The notes under the pieces were generated by a model that saw nothing but the letters and a program-made list of their open reading frames with translations, did no database searches and had not been told where the DNA came from. From Lithodes maja (taxonomy: Eukaryota > Arthropoda > Malacostraca > Decapoda > Lithodidae), in the NCBI GenBank assembly GCA_037953745.1, contig JBAKBP010000678.1, positions 186,001-250,000 on the forward strand: a stretch of 64,000 bases of DNA, given 5' to 3'. The position numbers were made by a program, and so were the translations under genes. This document shows positions 43,927 through 56,410 of the stretch, one piece after another (within the stretch, counting starts at the first letter, position 1; each line of letters begins with the position of its first letter).

Positions 43927-44401
43927 ATTGACACACGGGTAGCCTCCTGCTTTAGTTTGAATAGTATTTTGCGCTTGGTGCTTGTTGGCTCGCGGTTGTA
44001 GCCCAGCGTATTGGGTCGTAAAGCAGGATTGTTGAGCGTTTGGTATAGAAGAAAATAGGCTGCCCTTATAGAGCAGCCGGAAAAAAACATATTAAAATAT
44101 AAAAATCATATAAAAACTCTTTCTTTTTGATATAGATAATTGTATAAGTTTGTCATAGCCTATAGTGTTTGAGTAGTCCACGAACTATCAAACGGCTGAG
44201 CTGCTGTAAGCTCGCTCTGGGAGCATGATATTATGTCTTTTACTATTGTTGGGAGGAGTTATGAAATGTGAATTTTTTTTTTATAAGATGTGTTTTAGTG
44301 ATAAACTCAGCGTTGTTTTAGTGCCATGCGGTCGCTGGGTGTGAGGGGTTTGATGGGGTTCTGTATATCAGATTTTAGCTCAGGGTTGAGCAAGTAAAAT
44401 C
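43927..44401 (+). other. 3' untranslated part of the LTR element
   Basis: AT-rich, with no frame of note. It lies between the stop of the polyprotein and the polypurine tract. Confidence 0.5.
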
Positions 44402-44411
44402 TTGGGGGAGG
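44402..44411 (+). promoter_or_regulatory. Polypurine tract
   Basis: TTGGGGGAGG directly before the 3' LTR (TGTGACGC), the expected place and composition of the plus-strand primer. Confidence 0.7.
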
Positions 44412-46262
44412 TGTGACGCATGTCGAGTATGAGCATGCTGTACAGAACGCCCAGTCAGGCCCCACTCTCGCTAGGATCGTCAGGGCAGGAACTTTGGCTG
44501 TAGTCTGTGTAGAGTTTCCTAACTCAGTTTATGTGAACCGTTGTACTATAAGTATTATAATTATGTATTTTGTTTTCTTCTAAGTCGACGAGTTCTATTT
44601 TAAATCATTAGTTATAAGTGTTGTGTGTGGGACTTATTGGTAATGATGAGAGGAGAGAGAGTGCGTAACGGGGGGAACAGTGAGTGCGCCACGCGGGCAG
44701 GTAGGCCTAATTCCCTCCTCCCTCCTCCCTTCCTCCCTCTCAGTGCGTGGGAAATCCTTTGTCGATCCCAGATTGAGAGAGAATATTACGTAATGATTGC
44801 TAGTGGGCGGTCCTTAGTAGTTGGTGATATGCTCACTAGAGGGCCGAGTATAAAAAGGGAAGTCTAGCCGCATTGTCCCTTAGAACTCATCAGGCAAAGC
44901 GACTTCTCATATCCCTTGCAACTATCCATATTCTTCCGACTGATGTGAACTTTCTCTACTCTCTGAACAGCCTATCTTCTTCTCTTCTCGTCCCTGTTTA
45001 ACCTCCATGACCCCTTTGGTGCAGATTTAGTCAGCCAAAGTATTATCGCTTGAGTTCTCACGAGATAAGTGCCTGTTAGATAGCCTATTTTTGGAAGGGT
45101 TAACTAGAATAGGATTGATTGATGTTTGTTGCACTCGTATATGCATTTCCCTGTGTGCGATTATTCATGTTCCTGTTTTCTGCTGGTTTAGGCAATGCTA
45201 GACTGGGATAGGGTTTCTGAGTTGTGATTTCCTATGAGTACTAGGTTGCGGTTGAACCAGTACAATTGCAACGGAGACGTGGAACGCCTAGGTGGTCTTT
45301 CTGACTGTGTACCGTGGGAGTTTAGCACTGTGTTGCGAGTGAGGGCTTTTGCCTGTGCCACCCAACACTGTGCTATCTCATTTGCTTGACTTTGAGAGGA
45401 TCGCCAGGAGAGAACCAGATACTAGTGATCTGGATCTCTCAAGAGAGCATCCCGTCAATTACCGTAATTTGGCCGCACAGTCTTAAGGACCTCGCTAGGC
45501 TACGAGCCGCTTGCTCAGCCATTGTCTCTTAACCTTAGATATCCCAGCTAGACTTTGCTCGACCAGCAGATACAGCATAGTATTGAAGCTTCTCCTTATG
45601 TATATTATTGTTTAAGCACTATTGATTTCATGTGTGGCACGCCTAGCTACTTCAGAGATTAGTGGCCCACGAGCACAATCTTAGTAGGCTATTGCCAGTG
45701 CATTGTCGGAGTACTTCTTCTTAATGTTTGCCATATCCTATTGCTTATTCTTATAATTCTTCTTATGTCAATTTAAAGCCTTTAATTACCAGTGAGTTAT
45801 TCATTAAATTGCTGTTCAAAATCCGATACTTACTTCTTATGAGTATTCGAGAAGCATCTAACTTATCAGAAGATTCCTTGCTTGATGCTCGAGGACTATT
45901 GTTTAACGTAACGTAATAGTGCCGATCCGAAGTAGAGGGTGGAGGACTTCTTAAGTTCTTAGTTCAAGGGTGGATTACTTCGGCTTCGGCCAACACTATT
46001 CTTTAGTGTTGTAGTACTTTCTTCTTTGTTTGATTGTTGACCAGACTAGATAACTCCCGTCTTGCTATTAGTCTGTTGTGTGAAACGCTAGTACCGAGTT
46101 CTTGTATACCCCGTTATAGCAGATAGAACTCTGGAGGGTAGTGGCGTTTTTTGTTCGGCTGGCAGTACTCTGGGGTTGGGATCGTGTGTTTCCGTTGTGG
46201 CAGCGAGCCATACTCGAGTCCTGTGTAAGAGCCCTAGTGTACCCGAGTGCCCGGTCGTAACA
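44412..46262 (+). repeat. 3' LTR
   Basis: Same length as the 5' LTR, and I noticed no mismatch between them. It is followed by CTGG, the right target duplication. TATA box at 44849-44856. Confidence 0.93.
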
Positions 46263-46266
46263 CTGG

Positions 46267-46605
46267 CAACAAAGGTGAATCATGAATATAGTATTAATCG
46301 CCAGTACTAATAACAATCGATATGAGTCGAGTGTCTTAAGTGACGGATTAACAAACAAAGAAACAATTAATATCTCAAGTTGAGAGACCTGGGGAGCATT
46401 GAAACAAAATAATTGCCCAGAATGACTAGGCGAGTCCCACGGCTGAGGTTCGTATTACCGGACAGTCACGGTGGACTCCAGAAAAGAGGGGGAGGGGCAT
46501 AGGTTCACTGAGGTGTCTTCATATCGCCGTCGTAACTACACAATGAAAATATTATAGTCTGCATGCATGGTTGGTGCCTTAATTAAATACATACTTAGTC
46601 GGTAC
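46267..46605. other. Spacer right of the LTR element
   Basis: No gene or clear repeat recognised. The sequence is AT-rich up to the start of the LTR-like copy 3. Confidence 0.4.
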
Positions 46606-47640
46606 TGTTATGCCCTGTTTTTCTACAGGATTAACTTGGGTAATGTGAGTTCTAACTGACTGGGTATATAAGGCTGCATGCACAATACAAGGTATGAGGA
46701 ATAGAGAACACAAAATAAACACACGGTAACAAGACACACGATCACGTTTATTGAAGATGATTAATAGGAAGCATAAGCAGGTATGAATACTCGTACAAGA
46801 CAAATGATAGAAATGAACAACTAGCATTAGTGGATCTGGATGGAGCCTAGTCTCCCACTTCCAACGTTCAGGTATACTCTTCTGATCACTGGCTTGGTTC
46901 GCAAGTTTATATACTGGAAGACATCAATGTTACTTATAGATTCAATTTCACTAATTAGATTTATTACTGGCAGTTCTGGTGCACAAATAGTAGTTCACAG
47001 ACTAGAATTAGACACACGTATTTTTAGAGCACGGGAATTCTAGTAACCTCAGGGGGGTACTGATCTAAGTTTTATATTCTTATAGCAGAAATACGTAGAA
47101 CACAAATCAGTGGGCGAACGTTAGATATCACTAGGGTTTTACTTCTATGTAATAATATCTGAATAGGGGTAATTACGAGAGTTAATGTCGCCTGTTAATT
47201 AATGAACACTGATATGCTTAGCACTTCCCAATAGAATGGTTGTATATGAATTATACTGGGGCAAAGATATAGCCACTTCATAGAACGATTAATAAGTGAG
47301 TCTCTAATTAGTACTGTAACACGGTAGTACTAGTAAAGTGAATCTTGGGTAGTATTTGGTTGGTCTGGTCCTGGTTATCTTGCGTCCGTGATGTTAGGGG
47401 CTAACGCCTGGTTCCGCGGCCGTCCAGGGGGTCCATATGTAGGAAGTTCTCAAGACGGATCTCTTGACAATCGTTGCTGGCTACACGCTTATATACCCAC
47501 TGGTGTGTGAAGGTTATAAGGTGCACGTAGATTTCTTGTACGTGGACAGATGCTTCTATCTCAAATCTGCCACGGAGTCTGCCGGCTCTGGAACTCAAAT
47601 CTCAGGAACAACACAAGGACAGAGCTAGAGGTCAACTTAA
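46606..47640 (-). repeat. LTR-like repeat, copy 3 (TGTTATGCCCTG family)
   Basis: Starts TGTTATGCCCTGTTTTTC and shares with copies 1 and 2 the blocks CAGGATTAACTTGG, CCCACTTCCAACGT.CAGG, TTCTGATCAC and GGGGCTAAC...CCGTCCA. No internal retroelement genes are attached, so it is a solo LTR or a fragment. The far end is approximate. Confidence 0.45.
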
Positions 47641-49215
47641 GGGGGCCAGCCACTGGTTGGTGTCTATCTTTCAACTGATTTTACTGGGGGCGGGAGCTGG
47701 GTTTATAGGCTCGGTTTTGGACCCTGTAGGCCATAGGGATCTCGAGTCTTATGGAATTATTTGAGCTCTCAATAGATACGGGGACTAGGTAAGGTGGTGA
47801 TTACTGTTGTGGCACATGGCTATAGGGAGCCTTCATAATGTGATATAACTGAGCCTTAGTAAGAAGTACTATTTTGGCTATACTGGAAGTATTGAGGGGA
47901 GGGAGACTGGATCTACTTTGCGAGGAGGACTGGGACAGCTGTGATAGGAGCGTCTCTCTTATATTGCTCAGTCTTCATTCTATGGTATAGCTGAGGTGCT
48001 AATTTGATTATCCGAGTATGCAAGAAAGGTGAATTGGTTATTGTGGGTTAATAGAGGTTAGTAAAGGGGTTAGTCATGCATGGTTAGTTCATTGATAGGA
48101 AGAATTCCTGTGCTACCTGGCAATGACCCGGAAGTCAAAACAGGGGTCAGGTATACCTCCGCAGGGGTGGGGTCTCCCTCCTCGGGTGGGTAAAAAAGGG
48201 GAGGTGCGCGCCCTCTCTCTGTGATGGTCGTCCGGCGGCTGTGGCTAGGGGCTTGCCATATCACAAGTGTTTGTAATAACCCTCTGTTTATGAGACAGAT
48301 GTGGGTGTTCGTAATACCAAAACCGAAGGTGCCTTGACTAGCTGGTTTAATCGGTTGGGTTGTTAATTGCATGGTTTGCTGGATGTGGTGGAGATTGGGT
48401 TGCTAACTCTGCCACATTTATCTGGAAGTATGGCAATAGAAGTTAGTCACTGGCGAGACGGCTAGCCTCGCACTGACGATCATTTGGTACAGGGTTGTGA
48501 ATGGGTTGTGAGGGAATAGATGGCATGCAAAGGGTTAGTAAAGTTCTAATGTTGTTCCGTCCTACTAAGGGAAGGTAAGCTGGATAGGAGTATATATATA
48601 AAAGGTTGGAGAATGTTAGCAACGGAAAAATCAAGGATATTCAGGAGGTATGGTGGAGAGGCTAGGTCGGAAAGGAGTCGAGGAGCGTGGGGGGTTAATG
48701 AGAGGGAGAGAGTTCAGGGGGCTACGTGGAAGTTTGACCCTAAGGTCTCCGGGCGTCGGGGTGGCATTAGACTACAGTTGATATTGGAGTTTGGGGGTTA
48801 ATGACAGGGAAAGTATGTTAGCCAAATGCTACCGGGGGGATGAGCAATACGGGGTGGTATATGAGTCTGGAAAGGATAGAATCATGTGGACTGTGGGGCT
48901 GTGGGGAAGAGGAGGTTAACTGTAGGTGTGTGCTTGACTGTGGATCAAAGTAGGAAAAACATGGTGTATTATTACTCGTCAATACGGTGGTTATGGATAC
49001 TGTTAATCTGACACTATTTCTTGCTGATCTAGTTGTTCCTGGGAACTGCATTTTCTATGATATATACACCAAAGAAAACGACAGTTCGTAGGGTTAACTT
49101 CGGTATTGTTTCGTGGTGAAAATGCGTCGAGACAATGGTAACAGAGGGTTGTATATACAATCTCTGGTTGGGGTAAGAATTAAAGTTACTGCATGGTGGC
49201 TAACATCTTCAGTCA
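47641..49215. other. Gene-poor spacer
   Basis: No supported gene. There is a TATATATAAAAGG at 48592 like that at 37959, and G-rich stretches similar in style to 34.9-36.9 kb. Short frames here are not conserved elsewhere in the window. Confidence 0.4.
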
Positions 49216-49433
49216 TTGCTGGCTAGGTCTTACAGGAACAATGGTTCTATATACACTGGTGTACCCGTGGGTATCATAGTTTCTTATCCATTAGGACATG
49301 GGGTTTTAACATACTACTTCTCGGATGGAAGAACATACATAGATTTATGGGGGCGGTTGGCCTTCAGAAACTTAGTCTGGCAAGACAAGGTATTTTAATG
49401 GGGTGAACATATTACTTCTCGGATGGAAGAACA
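49216..49433 (+). repeat. Tandem repeat at the left of DIRS A2
   Basis: A unit of about 100 bp containing CTTCTCGGATGGAAGAACAT occurs at about 49317-49336 and again at 49416-49433, where A2 interrupts it. Its continuation (ACATAGATTTATGG) resumes at 61413. GGCCTTCAGAAACTTAGTC at 49359 recurs with few changes near 61782. Confidence 0.8.
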
Positions 49434-49491
49434 TTATAGGTTTGACTCCTGTAAGGAGATAAAGAAAACCTAATATTAGTAGTGGCCCCGT

Positions 49492-49784
49492 AATCATTGA
49501 CGAACATGCCTATTACATAAGGCACCCTCTTCAAACACTCATCCGCCGTAGTTTTGAATCTACCGCGCAGAGCATCTAAAATATGAGGAGCCTTCATCAT
49601 GAGCGCACGCGACCTCACTCATGGCTTCAGTCATTATGAATTGGGTTCTCACTACGAAAAAACTTCGTAAAAAATAAAAACAAAAAGAAAATAAGAATAA
49701 CTATTCAATAAGCTTTCCATAATATCGTGGATGTACTTGTGTGGATCTTTGACCAGACGCTGACTCAGGCGTCATTCTTCCTTC
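49492..49784 (+). repeat. ITR of DIRS A2 (biological right end)
   Basis: Inverted copy of 61102-61393 and nearly identical to the A1 ITRs. The outer 58 bp (49434-49491) are the right-end extension, mirrored in the ICR. Confidence 0.92.
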
Positions 49785-49854
49785 ACTGCCATATCAAGTA
49801 ACCAAAATCCTTAATACATCAACGAATGGGAAGGGGATGGTCGGGAGGGCCCCA

Positions 49855-49960
49855 GTCGTCAATGATTACGGGGCCACTACTAAATATTAGGTTTTCTTTA
49901 TCTCCTTACAGGAGTCAAACCTATAATTTATTAGTGGCCCCTCCATCGACGAACATGCCT
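49855..49960 (-). repeat. ICR of DIRS A2
   Basis: Complement of both element ends, joined as ACCTATAA/TTTATTAG. It lacks three bases in the left-end part (CCATCGACG where the ITR has CCATCATTGACG), so the ICR has drifted from the ITR. Confidence 0.9.
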
Positions 49961-50542
49961 GATTTCTAAGACTGGAGGGGGACATTCGTAATCATATCAT
50001 AACTCTAGCAAAAGCAAATAATCAAACAACCACATACTATTTATTAGTATTCTTACTTTGAAAAATATATATTTAATGGCGCAGCACATATATACAAAAA
50101 GGGGGTCAAGCAGGGGCGTGCTTCAAAGAAGCCTGCTTGATACAAAAGGTTAACTCTTGAGACTCTGTGAACAGATCTGTAAGTTAAAAAGGCACCCCAC
50201 TCAACATAAGTGGTGAAAAATAAAAACTTATAAGTTTACATGTGCACATATAACCCCATAATACTTGTGGAAATATTTTGTAAAATATATCCAATGCTTA
50301 AAACTAAATTGCTTTTACAGCCAAAACTAATATAACAACACTGTTGTTTGTACCAACATTGTACTAGCACAATTTCCCGCCCTGAATAGAACAGAGAAAT
50401 TTTCATATCACATTACTCATACTCGTATCACAGCTCTTTATACTCCGGCGGGGTCTAGGGTGTCCTATGTTACACTGACTGCATCCCCCCCCCCCCTCCC
50501 CCTTTCCTTGAAATTAAAACAAAAAAGTGACTTAAGGGCCAC

Positions 50543-51525
50543 CTAGACCCTCTGCCTTAAAGCTATACATGGCAAGGAAGGTTTGTCTAGAGCTACTGAC
50601 AGGTACCGAGTCAAAAACGTATGATTAGAGGCCCACAAATGCGTGGACGTAATATCTTCCACAGAAAAATTCTTAAGGAAACGCAAAGAGGCTACCCACT
50701 TGCGTAAATCGTTGGCCCTACCCACAATGCCGGGATTACTCTCTTTAATGACCTCGACCAAAAGAGAAGCCAATCTACGCTTCAGTAAGCGCTTACCCGT
50801 ACTTGCCAACCATAAAGCACCCTGGGGGTTTAGAGGAGCTACCCTCAAATATTTGGTTAGAGCTTGCACTGGACATAAATTATGGTGCACCTTTCCCCTT
50901 TTCAACGCCGGCACAGTGAACTCAGAAAACATGTGTGCACTGTGCTCATTCTTGGCTACAAACCCTGGGGAAGGTGCAATGTGAATACAATCATTAAGCC
51001 TACCAAACCTGAGGCAATTAGGTATGTTGCTCATCGCCGCCAGCTCTGACACTCTGTTCCCGGTGGCCAAAGCCAAAAGGAATACCGCCTTTTTTAAGAG
51101 TAATGTAAAATCTGCAGTATTTTGGTACAGACAGGAGTGAAGTAATGACAATGCTTTGTCCAGAGACCAAGTAGGCATGAGCTGACGGGGAGGTGGACGG
51201 AGTTTAAAACATGCTCTCATAAAACCTGTTTCCTCCGCAACTGGTATTGAGAGACCGGTAAGGTCCCAAAATGGTATCCTAATCGCTGTTAAGTGATTTT
51301 TTAACGTTACCACAGATAAACGTTTCTGCTCAAACAGATAATTTAAATAATTAAAAACTAACGCCACCGAGGGCACCGTTTGTTCTGTTCTAAGGATCCA
51401 AGAAGTAAAGGCTTGCCAATGTGATTGGTACTGTCGTTTTGTAGACTGAGTATATTGATTCAATAATTTATTGGTCACCTCTCTACCATACGGTGCTAGC
51501 CACTTGGCCTACTGAATGTCCATAA
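50543..51525 (-). pseudogene. Tyrosine recombinase of DIRS A2 (one stop, catalytic His lost)
   Basis: Same protein as in A1 and C. A TAG at 51509-51511 replaces the Glu codon just after MDIQ; the rest is open from KWLAPYG to QRV. The first Arg (TGNRVSEL) and the nucleophile Tyr (THTFLTRYLSVAL region) are present, but the H-x-x-R box reads NDLRKW. The His codon has become Asn (50711-50713 on the plus strand reads GTT). The enzyme would probably be dead even without the stop. Confidence 0.87.
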
Positions 51526-53295
51526 TGCAAAAGTCAGCGAGGTCGCTAGGTTGCCAATCGTGTCTAAGTGGAAAAACCCGACCGGGAGCGACACCGGGTC
51601 CGGGCACCACGTTTTCAATTGCTGGTACCACAACTGCGCCGGCCACAGGGGCGTGCTTATCGAGACTAAGCCCCGATAATCCCGTAGTTTGTTTACTACA
51701 TGGCACATTAGAGACGCGTCTGGCGGCGGAAACAGATAGATGGAACTCCACCTGTTCCAGTCTGTCATCAGTGCGTCTGGCCCCCCTGCCGGCGTTATCG
51801 TCCGGCGGGTGAGGTATAGTGGGAGTTTGTGAGTCTCCTTGGACGCGAACAGATCCACTTGTGGATGGTAAAGCTCTGCAATCATTTGGTTGAAAATGGG
51901 TTGCTTGAGCGCCCATTCTACTGTTGTGCTCTGTCTCCGAGACAGAGCGTCTGCCCAGACGTTTGCTACGCCTGGGAGAAAAGATGCATGAAGATGAATG
52001 TCCAGCCTGTTGGCCAGAGTAAAAATCTCTTCTGACACGTTTAGCAACTTTAGAGATCTCGTTGACCCTTGTTTCTGAATACAGTGGACCGCATTCAGAT
52101 TGTCCATTCTGAAGGCCACCGCCTTGCCCCGTAAAGTAGAGCCGTGAGCCTGAAGGAAATATAAGGGGACTAGTAATTCCTTGACATTGATGTGGGAGAT
52201 TTCTAAATGGGACCAAAGCCCTTGGCCCTGGTGCCCTTGGTTTGACTGAAAACCCCAACCTATCGTTCCTGACGCATCCGTGTCTACCCATACCGTCGGC
52301 GGAGGAGAGGTCCATGACATTACCGAGTGCAACATTTCCCTCTTCGCCCAGACCGCTAGTAAGTTGTGGATTAATTTTGGTATGGGCCATAATTTTTTCG
52401 CTGGCAATAGCGGAAAATATCTGTTGCCCTCCAATATTAAACGCTTTACTTTCAACCGGCCCAACATTACAGTTAGTTGAATCCCGTTGAGAGAGCCGAC
52501 CAGAGACTCCCAGATTCTGCGTGTCGTAGTCAGACTGTGGAGGAACCTGAACAGTTTCCTGCAAAATCTGTTTCGATTGTCCACACTCTGACTCAGAGTG
52601 AGAGCAGCTGTGTCCCAAACCAGCCCTATCCACTGAACTACTCGTGAGGGAACAAGGTTTGACTTTACCAGATTTACCTTGAACCCTAGAGTTTTGACAT
52701 GTTTTAATGTTATGTTGACATGATTTATGCATACTTGCTCTGTCTCTGCCACCACCAGCCAGTCGTCTAGGTACCATAAAATCCTGATCCCTTGTTGTAA
52801 CAATGGCATCAGTGCTTGCCGGACTAATTTCGTGAATAAGCGAGGTGCCAGGTTCAAACCGAATGGCATCCTCTGAAAAACATAAGTTTGATCCCTGATC
52901 CGTAAGGCCAGAAATCTTTGAAATCTTTTGTTTACCGAGACGTGCCAATAAGCGTCTGTCAGGTCTAAGGAACACATCCAACCTCCCGGCGGAAGTGTTA
53001 GCCTGATTTGGTGCACCGTTAACATCCTGAATGACTCATTGTGAATATGAAGGTTCAGATACGACAGGTCTACGACGGGTCTCATCTGAACACTGTCCCT
53101 TTTGGGAACCAAAAATAGCTTGGATGTGAAGACTGGGTAATTTTGAGGGACCGGGATGATGACATTCTTGGCCATCATTTCCGTGACCAGTGACTCCACC
53201 TCTAAAGAAACTAGATTCGCCGTTGTCGGCTGACGTAAACGAGGTCGCCGGAGCCACTGCCAAGTGATGCCTTTGCGTGCCACCATCCTTGCCCA
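51496..53295 (-). pseudogene. RT/RNase H of DIRS A2 (split by DNA transposon)
   Basis: An open frame of 596 codons holding complete RT and RNase H: LFLVPKRDS, CSLDLTDAYWHV, MPFGLNLAPRLFTKL, WYLDDW, then TLGFKVNLVKSNLVPS and the thumb region deleted in A1, then WVDTDASGTIGWGF, KELLVPL, FRMDNLNAV and VWADALSR. The first 36 or so codons lie beyond the nested transposon (56418 to about 56525). The break point is in the AWARMVAR-like N-terminal segment, before any catalytic motif. This is the best-preserved RT core in the window. Confidence 0.9.
51509..52981 (-). other. Open frame overlapping RT/RNase H (A2)
   Basis: A frame of 490 codons, in phase with the recombinase gene, is open across RT/RNase H until the TAG at 51509. 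It is colinear with the A1 overlapping frame (4896-6485) and includes the 79 codons missing there. Its translation has no domain I recognise. Confidence 0.45.
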
Positions 53296-53458
53296 TTTGG
53301 TGGTCCTTAAAATTGAAAGTCGGAAAGTCTAAGCTCCAACCCCCGGAATTCATTGGAATAGTCAAGAAAACTCTCCTGGTGAATTTGTTTCTCAATCGGA
53401 CAACATTTACCCCTCCCTCATCGACCTTAAAGTTTCACCCTGAGGAACCTGGAGAGAA
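53296..53458 (+). repeat. Left terminal inverted repeat of the nested DNA transposon
   Basis: Pairs with 56238-56410 in inverted orientation with interspersed mismatches and small gaps. The tip TTTGGTGGTCCTT differs from the other tip TATTAATAGGGTGGTCCTT, so one end may have gained or lost a few bases. Confidence 0.82.
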
Positions 53459-53800
53459 ACTTTTTATCTGGGAATAAATAGAGCGTATAAGGATTAAAAT
53501 GAGAATGAAAATAAAAATGAATAAACAACATACAGTGTTTTATTAATGGTTACCTCATTACACAGTTAATTGTATTAAACTATAACAAAAATCTTAAGCA
53601 AAATGTCTTTCTACCTCAAATACATAGTTTGTAGCGGCTGTAGCCCAACGTAAATCAAGTGTAACTGCAGTATATTTAAACACAACATGGAAGTATCATT
53701 TTTGTTCCATGAACACAATCTGAGTCTCTTTAGAAGACTCTAACAGACTACACGATTCTGCGCCCCTCAAGGATCCACAAGGCTCCTAGGCCTGTCTGAC
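53459..53800 (-). other. 3' region of the nested transposon
   Basis: About 340 bp of AT-rich non-coding sequence between the transposase stop and the left inverted repeat. Several AATAAA-like words (for example minus-strand AATAAA near 53540) could serve polyadenylation. Confidence 0.45.
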
Positions 53801-56016
53801 TTAGTGCTCCTGCTCCTGCTGGGCCGCCACACCACCAGCCACGGTCTTCTTTCTGGAGTCCGGGAACTCCGCGCGATGGCGAGAGACAACTTGGAGGAGA
53901 AATTGCAGTTGCTCCTCATCTTGAGTTAGCCTTCGGTTGTACTCTTGGATGAGGGCAACTCCTCGCTCCGCGTGGTCGTTGATGACCGCTATCCCCTGCA
54001 CGAAGGCCGCCGCTGTCCGGAAGTCTTCCCGCTCCAGCCAGGTCGTGTGATCGGCGTCGAGGAAGCCGTCTTCCAGGCGCAGCTTCTGGAAGAACCGTCG
54101 TGTGTTGGTTGAAGCCATGTCTTGCAGTTGGAGTCCAGAGACGGCTTGGCTGGGCAGCTTTGGGCGCTTCGCTGGAGATTCATCTCCCACCGTGGTGTGA
54201 TGTGAGGTGAGGATTTACCTCTTCTCCTCCACCGTGACCAGGGGGTCAAAGAGCGCCAGAGCGACAAGCTCCTCCAAGGGTACCACAGGTGCCCTTCCAG
54301 CTTGGTCAGAGCTGCCTTGCCCACGTCCCGGTTGACGTCCATGTAGGTCGTCAAATCCTTCAGCAGTTGCAGGTCGTGTCGAGGGGCAGCTGCGGCCTCC
54401 GGAGCCAGTGTCCAGGCTTTCGCGTACAGGCGACTGATGAAGACGGCGATTTGCCGCAGGCCCTTCTCCTCCCTCGCTGTGAGTTTGAATTGGCTCCGGA
54501 ACATCCACACCTTCAGTGCGTAGATGGCTTTCGACTTCCACCTTGCTTGGTGCATGGGTCCGGGGGCTAGGAACCTTACTCCTCGTGGGGGGACCTGGCC
54601 GAAGAAGATCACAGTCAATTCCAGCAGCTCCCGGTCGTCGTCCCAAAGGCCCTTGTGGTTGATGAGGGTGCTCTGGAACCAGTTCTTGTCCACAGGGTCC
54701 AGCAGAGGACGCATATGGGGGTGGGAATCACCAGACTCGAACTGGCTCCGGTCGATGAACTTCCAGTGATCTTGGAAGCGCTTAAACAGGGTCACATTCG
54801 GACCTGACGTGGGGCCCATGACCGTCGTGAAAGCCGCAGCGAGGAGCAGCTCAAGGACATGATGGCGGCACGCGAAGTACAGGAGATCTTTCTTGCGCTG
54901 CTGTTCGATCAGGACACAAGCCCCGTTGTTCCGGCCAGTGTTGGAGGATGTCGTGTCAAACGACATTCCACCGATACGCTCAGTAAGGTCCCAGTCTTCG
55001 AGTGCCCCGACAACTGCTTTGGCCATCTCAGAGCCCGTTCTGTTCGGCAGCTTGGGGACGTTGAGGAGCTGCACCGTTCCATTGCCTGAGACCAGAATGG
55101 GAAGTCGTTCGACGTTCTCCTTGGTCGTAAGGTCTTGCATCAATTTCCCATCCCAATGAACAATGAGCGTGCAGCCCCCCCGTAGCTCCTCCTTGAGTGC
55201 CACACAAGCATCCGTCCGGTGTTTCCGCCGATGCCGCCGGATTGAGCTGCGGTTGATGTTCAGCTCGGAGATGTCATGGCCGAGCGAGTGGGCTGCTGCC
55301 GACAGGACATAGACTGCTCCCCGGTCGGTCATCTTGGTCCTGTCCAGACACACTGCCACACTTGGCGTGATCACGATTGTCATAGCTCTCATGGGGCGCT
55401 TTGGAGGTCTCGCTTCTCCGTCTCCGCTCTCCTCGTCAGCGGTCTCATCTGCAGAGGTGGACGACGATTCCAATTCCACTGGGGTCATGGACGTGCTGGC
55501 TTCATCCTCCGCGCGCTGCCTCTGTCTCTCCTGCAGCTCACGGCGTTGAGCGGCGCGGGCCTCCACGGCAGCTAACCGTGTGTCAACAGATCCCAGCTGT
55601 CCACGGCGACCAGGTTCGCGCTGAGCTAGCAGAAATGCCTTATCCTCCTCATTCGTGAGGACGTCCAGGGCATTGGTGGCGGCGACATCGAAGAGATTCT
55701 TCGTCCGCTTCTTGAAAGCTTCCTCACGCACAGCTTGAGAGCCAGCTCGCCCCTTGTTCCGCTTGACGTTTCCAAACTCCTTATGGAGTTTTTCAATCTT
55801 TGCCAGGATGGTGTCCTTTCGCTGGAAGGGGATCCTGGACTTCAACCAGAGCTTAATGACAATTTTCATGACATCGTTGGCCGCCTCCCGCACAGACTTC
55901 TTCTCGACCTCGATTCGGTATATCAACAGTCCCAGCACTTCTTCTTCCGAGGGAAGTTGAGACCCGGCAATGTTTTGCAACGGACCAATCAAATAGCGAC
56001 GGTTCACTGCTGCCAT
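53801..56016 (-). pseudogene. Transposase, RNase H-like (frameshift and stop)
   Basis: The gene starts at ATG 56016 (MAAVNRRYL) and would encode about 735 residues. Order: N-terminal helical region; coiled coil rich in Arg/Glu/Gln (about 145-175); acidic Ser stretch; then a core with VHWDGKLM (Asp 289), MSFDTTSSNTG (Asp 354) and FACRHHVLELLL (383-391). That pattern is seen in a widespread uncharacterised invertebrate transposase-like family. Near 54283 a 1-2 base indel moves WY to another frame (LEELVALALFDPL). TAA at 54212-54214 interrupts it, and the last part (DHAERGVALIQEYNR, EEQLQFLLQVVSRHR) runs to 53801 in the same frame. The third catalytic acid is probably in the EELVALALFD segment, by analogy with hAT-type DDE folds. 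Confidence 0.72.
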
Positions 56017-56237
56017 GCTTGATAGAATGATAGATTGATAAGTGATGACTCAACCTGAAAAGAAAAAAATTTGTTAGGGGGGCGGTGAGAAGAATGAGTA
56101 ATACACATTACACATAATACACATTGTACACAAACACACAGATCGATGTATCACATCAAAAGAGATGATTGGACATTATAGGAGCGTTTCAAAGTTCAGC
56201 ACAGGCCGATATGTCGTCGTTCTAATGTCAGCCGCCC

Positions 56238-56410
56238 AGAGAAACTGAGGCTAAACTTCAAGGTCGATGAGGGAGGGGTAAATGTTGTTGGAATTTGAAA
56301 AAAACTTCACAAGGAGAGTTTTCTCGACTATTCCAACAAATTTCGGGGGTTGGAGCTTAAAATAAATTAATTCGAAAATTTACCCCTCACGAAGGACCAC
56401 CCTATTAATA
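56238..56410 (-). repeat. Right terminal inverted repeat of the nested DNA transposon
   Basis: Inverted partner of 53296-53458; it carries CGATGAGGGAGGGGTAAATG and CGGGGGTTGGAGCTT. About 220 bp of unannotated sequence (56017-56237) lies between it and the transposase ATG. Confidence 0.82.

Larger units (their letters stand above)
38020..46262 (+). mobile_element. Ty3/gypsy-type LTR retrotransposon, non-autonomous
   Basis: An 8243 bp element: 5' LTR 38020-39870, internal region 39871-44411, 3' LTR 44412-46262. The LTRs are the same length (1851 bp) with TGT..ACA ends and no difference that I noticed, so insertion is recent. CTGG (38016-38019 and 46263-46266) is the target duplication. One long frame encodes Gag and protease plus fragments of pol. 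Full RT, RNase H and integrase cores are absent, so mobility would need enzymes in trans. Confidence 0.92.
53296..56410 (-). mobile_element. DNA transposon of unassigned superfamily nested in DIRS A2
   Basis: A 3115 bp unit flanked by TTGCCCA on both sides (53289-53295 and 56411-56417); A1 has the single uninterrupted site CATCCTTGCCCAAGTG at 4949-4964 (reverse complement sense). The ends are imperfect inverted repeats of about 160-175 bp that share GGTGGTCCTT, AAGCTCCAACCCCCG, GGAATAGTC.AGAAAACTC and CATTTACCCCTCCCTCATCG. The single gene runs on the minus strand. A 7 bp duplication and an RNase H-like transposase would fit hAT- or KDZ-like groups, but I cannot place it. Confidence 0.87.

Noticed and set aside
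53989..54215. C-terminal tail of the long 53989-56016 frame
   Set aside because: After WYPWRSL the translation is out of frame; the conserved EELVALALFD continuation lies in another frame, so the last ~75 codons of that frame are not protein.
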